Below are positions 25,299 through 32,519 of a stretch of 64,000 nucleotides of DNA, one piece after another; the stretch's first letter is position 1; every line of letters begins with the position of its first letter. A program made the position numbers and the translations under genes. This DNA comes from Sandaracinobacter neustonicus (lineage in GTDB: Bacteria; Pseudomonadota; Alphaproteobacteria; Sphingomonadales; Sphingomonadaceae), in assembly GCF_006385875.1 (NCBI RefSeq), contig NZ_VFSU01000034.1, forward strand, positions 62,001-126,000, in the 5' to 3' direction. Below the pieces are notes generated by a model, which saw only the letters and a list, made by a program, of their open reading frames with translations, was not told where the DNA came from and ran no database searches.

Positions 25299-26846
25299 TT
25301 AGGGGCGCAGGCCTCTGGCCTTTGCGCCGGGCTTTAATGCCCTTTGGGCGGTTGCGGCGAAGGCGCACAATTCTTCCCGCGTTTCTTCGGGTGCGATGAT
25401 CGCTTCGACGCCGAAGCGTTCGGCCGTTCGGAAGGGGCTGCGCACGCGTTCAAGCCGGGCGCGGATTTCGGCGAGTTTCGCAGCTCGATCCTCGGCGGCA
25501 TCCAGTTCGCTTTTGTAGGCGGCTTCCAGCCCGCCTGCGATGGGGAGGCTGCCCCAGTCTCCGCTGGGCCATGCCATGCGCCAGCGGAACCGGTCTGCCG
25601 GGGCGTGGGCGGAGCCGGCCATGCCATAGGCCTTGCGCAGGATCACGGTCGCCCAGGGCACGCTGGCCTGATAGATGGCGGCCAGCGTGCGGCTCCCCCA
25701 GCGGATGGTGGCCTCGTCTTCGGCGCGCCGCCCGATCAGGAAGCCGGGGTTGTCCACCAGATGCACGACGGGCAGGTGGAAGGTATCGGCGAGGTCCACC
25801 ATGCGTTCGACCTTGCGGGCGGTTGCGGCTGTCCACAGGCCGCCCAGCGCTTCGGGGTTGGAGGCGATTACCGCCACGGCATAGCCATCGAGCCGGGCGA
25901 GGCCGGTGACGACGCCCAGCCCCCATTCCCGGCCGATTTCGAACCAGCTGCCTTTATCGACAATGGCTTCGACGATGGGGCGGATGGGGTAGAGGCGGCG
26001 CGAATCGCGCGGGACGGCGTCGTTCAGCCACGATTCGCGGCGGGCAGGGCGATCACGGCCCTTCACCCGCGCGGGGAGTTTATCGACGCTGGAGGGCAGA
26101 TAGCTGAGGAAGCGGCGGAGGCGTTCGAACGCTTCCGCTTCTGAGCCGACCCTGTCATCCACGGCGCCGTTGCGGGCGTGGATGGCGGCCCCGCCGAGAT
26201 CTTCCTTGGTGCGGACTTCGCCTGCGGCGGCGACGACCGGCGGACCAGCGACGAACATTTGCGACAGGCCATCGACCAGCAGGCTGTAGTGGGCCATGAC
26301 CATGCGCCCGGCCCCCAGACCGGCGACCGGGCCCAGGCCGAGCGCCACCACCGGCACTTGCGACATGTTGGCGACCATTGCTTCCCAGCCGGGGATTTCG
26401 GGGATGTAGGTGTGGCCCATGTTTTCGAGCGTTTTGACCGAGCCGCCGCCGCCGGTGCCCTCGATCATGCGGATGAGCGGCATGCGATATTCGGTGGCGA
26501 GACGTTCCGCTTCGAGCAGCTTGCGGTGGAGGGCGGCGTCTGCCGCGCCGCCGCGCACGGTGAAATCGTCTGCGGTGACGACGACGGGGCGGCCGTCTAT
26601 CTCTGCGCGGCCGAACAGGAAGTTGGCGGGGAGGAATGCCTGCATCTCCCCTTCCGGGCCGTAGCTGGCGAAGCCTGACAGCTCGCCGATTTCACGGAAG
26701 GTGCCGGAATCGGCCACTGCCGCGATTCGGGCGCGAACATCCATTCGGCCTGCCGCAGCTTGACGAGCGAGTTTGTCTGGGCCGCCCATCTGCCGGGCCA
26801 GATGTTGCCGCTGACGCAGCTCTTCGATTTCAGAATCCCATCCCAT
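25299..26846 (-). CDS. Acyl-CoA carboxylase carboxyltransferase (beta) subunit
   Basis: 515 aa from MGWDSEIEE at 26846. Crotonase-fold carboxyltransferase with N- and C-halves: D-D-F-T-V-R-G-G-A and E-G-T-G-G-G-G-S-V-K in the N-half, oxyanion-hole glycines, then V-D-N-P-G-F-L-I-G and R-K-A-Y-G-M-A-G in the C-half, as in PccB/MccB-like subunits. It transfers CO2 from carboxybiotin to an acyl-CoA. No biotin carboxylase or carrier gene is adjacent, so the substrate is unassigned. Confidence 0.88.
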   Translation of the reverse strand: MGWDSEIEELRQRQHLARQMGGPDKLARQAAAGRMDVRARIAAVADSGTFREIGELSGFASYGPEGEMQAFLPANFLFGRAEIDGRPVVVTADDFTVRGGAADAALHRKLLEAERLATEYRMPLIRMIEGTGGGGSVKTLENMGHTYIPEIPGWEAMVANMSQVPVVALGLGPVAGLGAGRMVMAHYSLLVDGLSQMFVAGPPVVAAAGEVRTKEDLGGAAIHARNGAVDDRVGSEAEAFERLRRFLSYLPSSVDKLPARVKGRDRPARRESWLNDAVPRDSRRLYPIRPIVEAIVDKGSWFEIGREWGLGVVTGLARLDGYAVAVIASNPEALGGLWTAATARKVERMVDLADTFHLPVVHLVDNPGFLIGRRAEDEATIRWGSRTLAAIYQASVPWATVILRKAYGMAGSAHAPADRFRWRMAWPSGDWGSLPIAGGLEAAYKSELDAAEDRAAKLAEIRARLERVRSPFRTAERFGVEAIIAPEETREELCAFAATAQRALKPGAKARGLRP

Positions 26847-26907
26847 GGCCCAAGCATAGTGGGAGATACGGGGCCGCCAAGCCTCTCTGTAGTAGGGTGT
26901 TTTGCGG

Positions 26908-27471
26908 TTAGAGGCGGCGGATGAGGGAGTGGACGCGGGCGATCCATGGGGCGTCTGCGATGACGGTTTGCCGGGCGCCGGGGCGGGCTGGGAGCAGGTG
27001 CAGGCGGTTGCCTTCGGTGGCGACGAGGCGGCCGAAGATGAAGCGGCCGACCTGACGCGGGATGAGGACATCCGTGTTGACGGCCTCTGCGAAGCGATCC
27101 GGCGGGAGTTGTTCGAGCCAGAGTTGATCCCCGGCGCGGTAATCGCCCTGCGAATCGCGGACCATGAGGCCGATGGTGCCTGCGAGCGGGGTGGGGGCGT
27201 GGATCTGCAGCTGTTCGCTGAGCGGTTGTGCGCCATCGGCCGTGAGTTGGGCGGCGACGGCGATGGCGGTGTCGCCTTCTTGCGCGATGAGTTCGCGCGG
27301 TTCGACTTGCAGGGCGACCGCGAGCTTTTCGATCCATGGCACGGTGAGTTGGCGGGTGCCGGTTTCGAGGCGGCCGATTGTGACCGCCGTGGTTGGTGGC
27401 GAGCAGAGGGCGGCGACTTCGGCCAATGTAAGCCCGCGCGATTTGCGGATTTCCCTGAGGCGGCTCATCAT
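26908..27471 (-). CDS. XRE-family transcriptional regulator with C-terminal S24-like region (putative GTA repressor)
   Basis: 187 aa, GGAG 9 nt before ATG 27471. The N-terminal helix-turn-helix spans about residues 2-60 (I-R-K-S-R-G-L-T-L-A-E-V-A-A-L, I-G-R-L-E-T-G). The C-terminal half (M-V-R-D-S-Q-G-D-Y-R-A-G-D-Q-L-W) is LexA/S24-like but without a clear Ser-Lys dyad. It is divergent from the DUF6456 gene and GTA cluster across 80 bp that hold a perfect palindrome (27491-27507). By position it may repress itself and the DUF6456 gene, like RogA-type GTA repressors in Caulobacter; this is inference. Confidence 0.72.
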   Translation of the reverse strand: MMSRLREIRKSRGLTLAEVAALCSPPTTAVTIGRLETGTRQLTVPWIEKLAVALQVEPRELIAQEGDTAIAVAAQLTADGAQPLSEQLQIHAPTPLAGTIGLMVRDSQGDYRAGDQLWLEQLPPDRFAEAVNTDVLIPRQVGRFIFGRLVATEGNRLHLLPARPGARQTVIADAPWIARVHSLIRRL

Positions 27472-27490
27472 TTGAAAAGTCTCCGGTTTG

Positions 27491-27507
27491 ATTCTGTCCT
27501 ACAGAAT
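27491..27507. promoter_or_regulatory. Palindromic operator between XRE regulator and DUF6456 gene
   Basis: Perfect inverted repeat ATTCTGT-cct-ACAGAAT in the 80-bp divergent gap, 20 bp upstream of the XRE start and 45 bp upstream of the DUF6456 start. Size and symmetry fit a dimeric HTH repressor site. Confidence 0.6.
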
Positions 27508-27551
27508 GACCAATATGGCAGTTCGGACGCTCTGTCGAGAGGAGTGGTGCC

Positions 27552-28073
27552 ATGGTGGATGCAATTGACTATCCAAATCGGGTGATCGGGCGGCGGGTGT
27601 TGCCGCCTTCGGACGCGGTGGACCGGCAGCTGGTAGCGGTGAATCTGACCGAATCGCCTGTTGGCTGGTTGGCACGGCGGGGGATGCTGACGCCGGTGCA
27701 GGTGGCGGCCGCCGAGCGGCTACGTGCCGATCATGGCCGGGCGGGGCTGGCGGCGCGGGTAACGATGCGCTGGGACCCTTCGCCGGGCGGGCGGTCTGAC
27801 GGCTGGCGCGATGGGGCGCATGCGCAATCGCTGGGGGCGATCGATGCGAAGCGGCGGTTTGATGCGGCGCTGGCGGCTGTTGGGCCGGGATTGTCCGACA
27901 TTCTGTGGCGGGTGGCTTGCGAGGGCGAGGGGCTGGCGGATGCGGAGCGGGGGCTGGGGTGGCCGGTGCGGGCGGGGAAGCTGGTGCTGGGACTGGCATT
28001 GGATCGGTTGGCGGCTTTCTATGAAAACCAATATGGTAAAATTCATCTTGACAATCGTGACGGTCTGGATTAG
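27552..28073 (+). CDS. DUF6456-domain protein, GafA/GafZ-like GTA activator candidate
   Basis: 173 aa, AGGAG 8 nt upstream. It reads as one DUF6456 domain: E-S-P-V-G-W-L-A-R-R near residue 34, A-R-V-T-M-R-W-D-P, D-A-K-R-R-F-D-A-A-L-A-A-V-G-P-G, I-L-W-R-V-A-C-E-G-E-G-L, A-G-K-L-V-L-G-L-A-L-D-R-L. This domain is, to my knowledge, the C-terminal part of the Rhodobacter GTA activator GafA and of Caulobacter GafZ, which associates with RNA polymerase and allows read-through of terminators in the GTA operon. No N-terminal GafY-like DNA-binding domain is present. Placement directly upstream of the terminase supports a GTA role. Confidence 0.7.
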   Translation: MVDAIDYPNRVIGRRVLPPSDAVDRQLVAVNLTESPVGWLARRGMLTPVQVAAAERLRADHGRAGLAARVTMRWDPSPGGRSDGWRDGAHAQSLGAIDAKRRFDAALAAVGPGLSDILWRVACEGEGLADAERGLGWPVRAGKLVLGLALDRLAAFYENQYGKIHLDNRDGLD

Positions 28074-28075
28074 AG
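28048..28075 (+). promoter_or_regulatory. Candidate promoter of the GTA structural operon
   Basis: Consensus -35 TTGACA (28048-28053), 16 nt, TTAGAG (28070-28075), inside the last codons of the DUF6456 gene and about 80 bp before the terminase start. The surroundings are AT-rich for this genome. The 10-mer ACCAATATGG lies 11 bp upstream (28027-28036) and also occurs in the divergent regulatory gap (27509-27518). The -10 box is weak, so this is a suggestion. Confidence 0.35.
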
Positions 28076-28155
28076 ATTCGGGCATGCTCCGAAATTGCGA
28101 CTGAGGGGTTGCGGCGGGCGGGTTGGTGCTTCCGGGGCGAAAGGCGGGCGGGGTG

Positions 28156-29466
28156 ATGCGCGGGCTTTCGTTGATGGAGCGCTTTGCCCGGTTGCCTGTT
28201 GGCCGGCGTGCGGGACTGTTGACCGATCTGGATACTTCCCGGCGGCTGGGGCTGATGCGGGCATGGGGCTGGACGGCGCGACCGGCGCAGCTGGCACCTG
28301 ACGGGGACTGGTCCCTGTGGTTGATCCTTGCCGGGCGCGGCTTTGGCAAGACCCGCGCTGGAGCGGAATGGGTGGCGGCGCAGGCGCGCCGCCACCCTGG
28401 TGCGCGCATCGCTCTGGTGGGGCAGACGGCCAAGGACGGGCTTGGGGTGATGATCGAGGGCGAGTCTGGCTTGCTGGCGGTGGGGGGAGGCGGGTTCAGG
28501 CCGGTGTGGCAGGCGGGGCGGCGGACGTTGTTGTGGCCGAACGGGGCGCGGGCGACGCTGTTTTCGGCCTTGGAGCCGGACCAGTTGCGCGGGCCGCAGT
28601 TTCATTTCGCCTGGTGCGATGAGTTGGGGGCCTGGCCGAATGCGAGGGAGACACTGGACATGCTGCGGATGGGGCTGCGGCTGGGCAGCCATCCGCGCAT
28701 TGTCGCGACGACGACGCCCCGGCCGATTCCGCTGCTGCGGGATTTGATGAAGGCGCCGGGCACCGTGGTGACGCGCGGCTCGACGTTCGACAACCGGGCG
28801 CATCTGCCGGGGCAGTATCTGGCGGATGTGACGCTAAATTATGGCGGCACCTCTTTGGGGCGGCAGGAGCTGCTGGGGGAGTTGCTGGAGGCGCGCGAGG
28901 GCGCGTTGTGGACGCTGGACGGCCTGGATCGCTGCCGGGAGGCCGAGGTGCCGTCGCTGGTTCGGGTGGTGGTGGGGGTGGACCCGCCCGCCGGGCCGGG
29001 CGGGTGTGGGATCGTGGTGGCCGGGCTGGATGCCGACGGTGTGGCGCATGTGGTGGCGGATGCCAGCCTGTCTGCCGTTTCGCCGGAGGTGTGGGCGGCT
29101 GCGGTGGCGAGCGCCTATCGGCGGTTCGAGGCGGACCGGGTTGTGGCGGAAGTGAACAACGGCGGGGCGATGGTGGAAACGGTGCTGAAGGCGGCGTGCC
29201 GGGAATTGCCGTTGAAGCAGGTGCGGGCGGCCAAGGGCAAGGTGGCCCGGGCGGAGCCGGTGGCGGCTTTGTATGGCGCGGGCCGGGTTCGGCATGCGGG
29301 GGCGTTTCCGCAGCTGGAAGATGAGATGTGCGGGCTGATTTCGGGCGGCGGCTATGTGGGGCCGGGGAGTTCGCCGGATCGGGCCGATGCGCTGGTTTGG
29401 GCATTGACGGAATTGCTGCTGGGGCGGCCGGGCGCGGGGCCCGGCCTGCGGATGCTGGCGGACTGA
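28156..29466 (+). CDS. GTA/phage terminase large subunit (RcGTA gp2-like)
   Basis: 436 aa from ATG 28156 (an upstream GTG at 28123 is possible). Packaging ATPase: Walker A L-A-G-R-G-F-G-K-T-R-A-G, Walker B F-A-W-C-D-E-L-G-A-W, coupling motif A-T-T-T-P-R-P. RNase H-like nuclease: V-V-G-V-D-P-P-A, V-A-E-V-N-N-G-G, D-R-A-D-A-L-V-W-A-L. It drives headful packaging of host DNA in GTAs. No recognisable small terminase precedes it. Confidence 0.93.
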   Translation: MRGLSLMERFARLPVGRRAGLLTDLDTSRRLGLMRAWGWTARPAQLAPDGDWSLWLILAGRGFGKTRAGAEWVAAQARRHPGARIALVGQTAKDGLGVMIEGESGLLAVGGGGFRPVWQAGRRTLLWPNGARATLFSALEPDQLRGPQFHFAWCDELGAWPNARETLDMLRMGLRLGSHPRIVATTTPRPIPLLRDLMKAPGTVVTRGSTFDNRAHLPGQYLADVTLNYGGTSLGRQELLGELLEAREGALWTLDGLDRCREAEVPSLVRVVVGVDPPAGPGGCGIVVAGLDADGVAHVVADASLSAVSPEVWAAAVASAYRRFEADRVVAEVNNGGAMVETVLKAACRELPLKQVRAAKGKVARAEPVAALYGAGRVRHAGAFPQLEDEMCGLISGGGYVGPGSSPDRADALVWALTELLLGRPGAGPGLRMLAD

Positions 29467-29481
29467 CGGGAGACCTGGAAC

Positions 29482-29700
29482 ATGGAACCTTTCTGGACGC
29501 AGGAGCCCTGGGCTTCTGCGCTGAGCTGGGCGCGCCTGCGCCTGACCGAAAGTTCGACCTGGGTCGGCTTTGCGACGATCGCGGTGGTGCTTGGGTCTGA
29601 TCCGATGCAGGCGCATGGGCTGGCGCAGGCGATTTCGCTGATCATTGGTGGAGGGCTGGTGACGCTGGGACCAGACGGCAAGCGCGGAGATGATGCGTGA
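29482..29700 (+). CDS. Small membrane protein in GTA cluster (holin-like?)
   Basis: 72 aa between terminase and portal. Two hydrophobic segments separated by a short polar turn (W-V-G-F-A-T-I-A-V-V-L-G and L-I-I-G-G-G-L-V-T-L-G) and a charged tail G-K-R-G-D-D-A. Its stop overlaps the portal start (GTGA), so it belongs to the operon. Size and topology suit a holin, but no family is recognised with certainty. Confidence 0.65.
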   Translation: MEPFWTQEPWASALSWARLRLTESSTWVGFATIAVVLGSDPMQAHGLAQAISLIIGGGLVTLGPDGKRGDDA

Positions 29701-30818
29701 GCTGGGCGCGCAAGCTGTTGGGGCTGGAGGAAGCGAAGGCGCTGGCACCGCCCCGGAGTTGGCTGGGTTCGGAAGGCGGGGTGGCCGAGCCGCCGTCTGG
29801 CTATGCCGGGCAGGTGCGGGCGGCGCTGGGCAATCCGGTGGCGTTGCGGGCGATCCGGCTGGTGGCCGAGGGGCTTTCCAGTGTGAAACTGTCTGCAGCG
29901 GGTGAGGCGCATCCGGCGGTTGAGCTGCTGCCGCCTGCCTTGCTGGAGCAGCTGGCGACGCATCTGCTGCTGCATGGCAATGCCTATGTGGAAACGGGGC
30001 TGGATGCAGGCGGGCGGGCGGCGACCTTGTGGGCGCTGCGGCCTGAACGGATGCAGTTGGAGACGGATGCGCGCGGCTGGCCGCTGGGCTGGATCTATCG
30101 GGTGGGCGGGCATGTGCAGCGCTTGCCGGTTTCGGGCGATGCGGCGCGGCCGGGGCTGTTGCATCTGAAGGCGTTCGACCCGCTGGACGACCATCTGGGT
30201 TCGGGCTGTGTGGGGGCGGCGAGCGAGGGTGTTGCGCTGTTGCAGGCGGCCGGGCGCTGGAACCGATCCCTGATTGCGAATGCGGCGCGGCCTTCGGGGG
30301 CGTTGGTGCTGGACGGGGAGGATGGGCCGCTTTCCGCCGAGCAATTCTCGCGGCTGCGCGAGGAGATCGAGGCCGGGTTCCAAGGGCATCGCAATGCCGG
30401 GCGGCCGATGCTGCTGGAAGGCGGGCTGAAGTGGCAATCGCTTTCGCTGACGCCGGCCGAGATGGATTTCCAGAAGGCGCGCGAGGCGGCGGCGCGGGAT
30501 GTGGCGCTGGCCTTTGGCGTGCCGCCGATGCTGCTGGGGCTGCCGGGGGATTCGACGCATGCCAATTATGCCGAGGCCAATGTGGCCTTGTGGCGGCTGA
30601 CCATCTTGCCGCTGTTGAACCGGATATTGGACGGGGTTTCCCGGCATCTTTCGGTCTGGTGGCCGGGGCTGATGCTGGAGCCTGATCTGGATCTTGTGCC
30701 CGCACTTTGGGCGGATCGGGAGCGGCTGTGGCGGCATGTGGGGGCTGCCGAGTTTCTGGATGAGGATGAGAAGCGGGCGATGCTGGGGTGGGCTCCGCGT
30801 GAGGGGAGGGCCGGTTGA
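29697..30818 (+). CDS. HK97-type portal protein (RcGTA gp3-like)
   Basis: 373 aa, GTG start. Portal landmarks: A-L-G-N-P-V-A-L-R-A-I-R-L-V-A-E-G, L-L-L-H-G-N-A-Y-V-E, P-E-R-M-Q-L, F-Q-K-A-R-E-A-A-A-R-D-V-A-L-A-F-G-V-P-P-M-L-L-G, N-Y-A-E-A-N. It forms the dodecameric DNA gate at the capsid vertex. Shares its TGA with the ATG of the protease (TGATG). Confidence 0.93.
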   Translation: MSWARKLLGLEEAKALAPPRSWLGSEGGVAEPPSGYAGQVRAALGNPVALRAIRLVAEGLSSVKLSAAGEAHPAVELLPPALLEQLATHLLLHGNAYVETGLDAGGRAATLWALRPERMQLETDARGWPLGWIYRVGGHVQRLPVSGDAARPGLLHLKAFDPLDDHLGSGCVGAASEGVALLQAAGRWNRSLIANAARPSGALVLDGEDGPLSAEQFSRLREEIEAGFQGHRNAGRPMLLEGGLKWQSLSLTPAEMDFQKAREAAARDVALAFGVPPMLLGLPGDSTHANYAEANVALWRLTILPLLNRILDGVSRHLSVWWPGLMLEPDLDLVPALWADRERLWRHVGAAEFLDEDEKRAMLGWAPREGRAG

Positions 30819-31219
30819 TGGACGCACTGGTGCGGATCAGCGGCTATGTCAGCCGTTTCGACAGCGTGGACCGCGGTGGAGACATCGTGCGGCGGGCGGC
30901 GTTTCTGGGCGCGCGAGCCGATGTGCCGCTGCTGTGGCAGCATGACCCGGCCCGGCCGATCGGGCGGGTGCTGAGCCTGACCGAGGATGGTGTGGGCCTG
31001 AAGATGCTGGCCGGGGTGAGCCCGGATTGCCGCGACGGCGAGGATGCGCTGGCGCTGATGCGCAGCGGCGCGGTGGATGGATTGTCGTTCGGCTATCGCG
31101 TGAAATCTGCCAGGCCCCGGCCCGGCGGGGGGCGCGAACTGCTGAAACTGGAGCTGATCGAATGCTCGGTGGTGACGCTGCCGATGCACGGGGAGGCTCG
31201 CGTTTCGGCGGTGGGCTGA
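30818..31219 (+). CDS. Prohead protease, HK97/S78 family (RcGTA gp4-like)
   Basis: 133 aa from ATG 30818. Herpesvirus-protease-like fold: G-Y-V-S-R-F-D at the start, catalytic His in L-W-Q-H-D-P, catalytic Ser in V-D-G-L-S-F-G-Y-R, and a C-terminal L-I-E-C-S-V-V-T-L-P-M. It should cleave the delta domain of the capsid protein during maturation. On the short side for the family but complete in motifs. Confidence 0.92.
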   Translation: MDALVRISGYVSRFDSVDRGGDIVRRAAFLGARADVPLLWQHDPARPIGRVLSLTEDGVGLKMLAGVSPDCRDGEDALALMRSGAVDGLSFGYRVKSARPRPGGGRELLKLELIECSVVTLPMHGEARVSAVG

Positions 31220-31292
31220 AGCGCGGTTGAAGGGGCCGGGCGACCGGCTGGAAGGGGCCCGATGGTTGGGCTCCGGTGAGGAGACATGCAGC

Positions 31293-32447
31293 ATGGGGTA
31301 TGAAACCAAGGCTGCCGCGGTGGTGACCGCGGCGGATGCGGCCGCGCAACTGGACGGTGCGGGCGCAGAGGCGCTGCGCGGCGAGCTGGATGCGCTGCGC
31401 ATGGAGTTGAAACAGGATCTGGACGGGCTTTCGCGCCGGCTGGTGTCGGCTCCGCCGGTGATGGGTGGGGCGATGGCGACGCGCTCGACTGCGTTCGGCG
31501 ATGCCTATCTGCGCAAGGGCATGGAAGCCGGGTTCGAGAGCAAGCGAATGTCGGTGGGCGTGGGTGGCGAAGGCGGGCTGGCGGTGCCGCTGGAGATCGA
31601 CCAGCGCATCGAGACGACGCTGAAGCAGATTTCTCCGATCCGTGCTCTGGCCGATGTGGTAAAAATTGGTTCGGCCAACTATCGCAAACTGGTTGCTTCT
31701 GGCGGCTTTGCCTCTGGCTGGGTGGCCGAGACGGCGGCGCGGGCCGAGACCTCGACCCCGGTGTTTTCCGAAGTGCTGGCACCGATGGGTGAGCTGTATG
31801 CCAACCCGGCCGCCACGCAGGCGATGCTGGACGATGCGCTGTTCGATGTGGAAGGCTGGCTGGCGCAGGAAGTGGCGACCGAGTTCGCCCGTGCCGAGGG
31901 TGTGGCTTTTGTCTCTGGCAGTGGTGTTTCGCAGCCGAAGGGGTTCCTGACCTATCCGGTGGCGACGGCCGGGGATGCGACCCGCCCGTTCGGGACGCTG
32001 CAATATGTGGCGGCGGGTGCGGCCGGAGGGTTTGTCGCCTCCAACCCGCACGACAAGCTGATCGATCTGGTGCATTCGCTGCGGGCACCTTACCGGCAGG
32101 GCGCGGCCTGGGTGATGAATTCCAACACCATGGCGACGGTGCGGAAGTTCAAGGATTCGACCGGCGACTTCATCTGGAAGCCGGGCCTGCTGGAAGGGCA
32201 GGCTTCGACGCTGCTGGGCTATCCGGTGGTTGAGGTGGATGCCATGCCGGACATTGCGGCGAACAGCCTGTCCATCGGTTTTGGCCAGTTCAGGAGCGCC
32301 TATGTGATCGCAGACCGGGGCGAGACTGCCGTGCTGCGCGATCCCTATTCGAACAAGCCGTTCGTTCACTTCTATGCCACCCGACGCGTGGGCGGGGCGC
32401 TGGTGAACAGCGAGGCGCTGAAGCTGATGCGCTTCTCTGCGACCTGA
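31293..32447 (+). CDS. HK97-fold major capsid protein (RcGTA gp5-like)
   Basis: 384 aa from ATG 31293, with GAGGAG 9 nt upstream. The N-terminal part of about 60 residues is a helical, charged delta-type scaffold (G-E-L-D-A-L-R-M-E-L-K-Q). The mature part shows P-L-E-I-D-Q-R-I, S-P-I-R-A-L-A-D-V, E-G-V-A-F-V-S-G-S-G-V-S-Q-P-K-G-F-L, L-G-Y-P-V-V-E-V-D-A-M-P and I-A-D-R-G-E. This is the phage/GTA capsid family. A strong hairpin follows (32469). Confidence 0.94.
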   Translation: MGYETKAAAVVTAADAAAQLDGAGAEALRGELDALRMELKQDLDGLSRRLVSAPPVMGGAMATRSTAFGDAYLRKGMEAGFESKRMSVGVGGEGGLAVPLEIDQRIETTLKQISPIRALADVVKIGSANYRKLVASGGFASGWVAETAARAETSTPVFSEVLAPMGELYANPAATQAMLDDALFDVEGWLAQEVATEFARAEGVAFVSGSGVSQPKGFLTYPVATAGDATRPFGTLQYVAAGAAGGFVASNPHDKLIDLVHSLRAPYRQGAAWVMNSNTMATVRKFKDSTGDFIWKPGLLEGQASTLLGYPVVEVDAMPDIAANSLSIGFGQFRSAYVIADRGETAVLRDPYSNKPFVHFYATRRVGGALVNSEALKLMRFSAT

Positions 32448-32468
32448 TCCCTTGCTGACCCCCACTTG

Positions 32469-32500
32469 CCGGGGGGCTTCGGCCCCCCGGTTCCTTTCCT
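32469..32500 (+). terminator. Terminator-like hairpin after the capsid gene
   Basis: Perfect 9-bp stem CCGGGGGGC/GCCCCCCGG closed by a TTCG tetraloop and followed by TTCCTTTCCT, in the 72-bp gap between capsid and the fibre gene. UUCG-capped GC stems are very stable. It would lower transcription of tail genes unless RNA polymerase is modified to read through. Confidence 0.7.
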
Positions 32501-32519
32501 GATCTGGCCGGAGCTGGCG

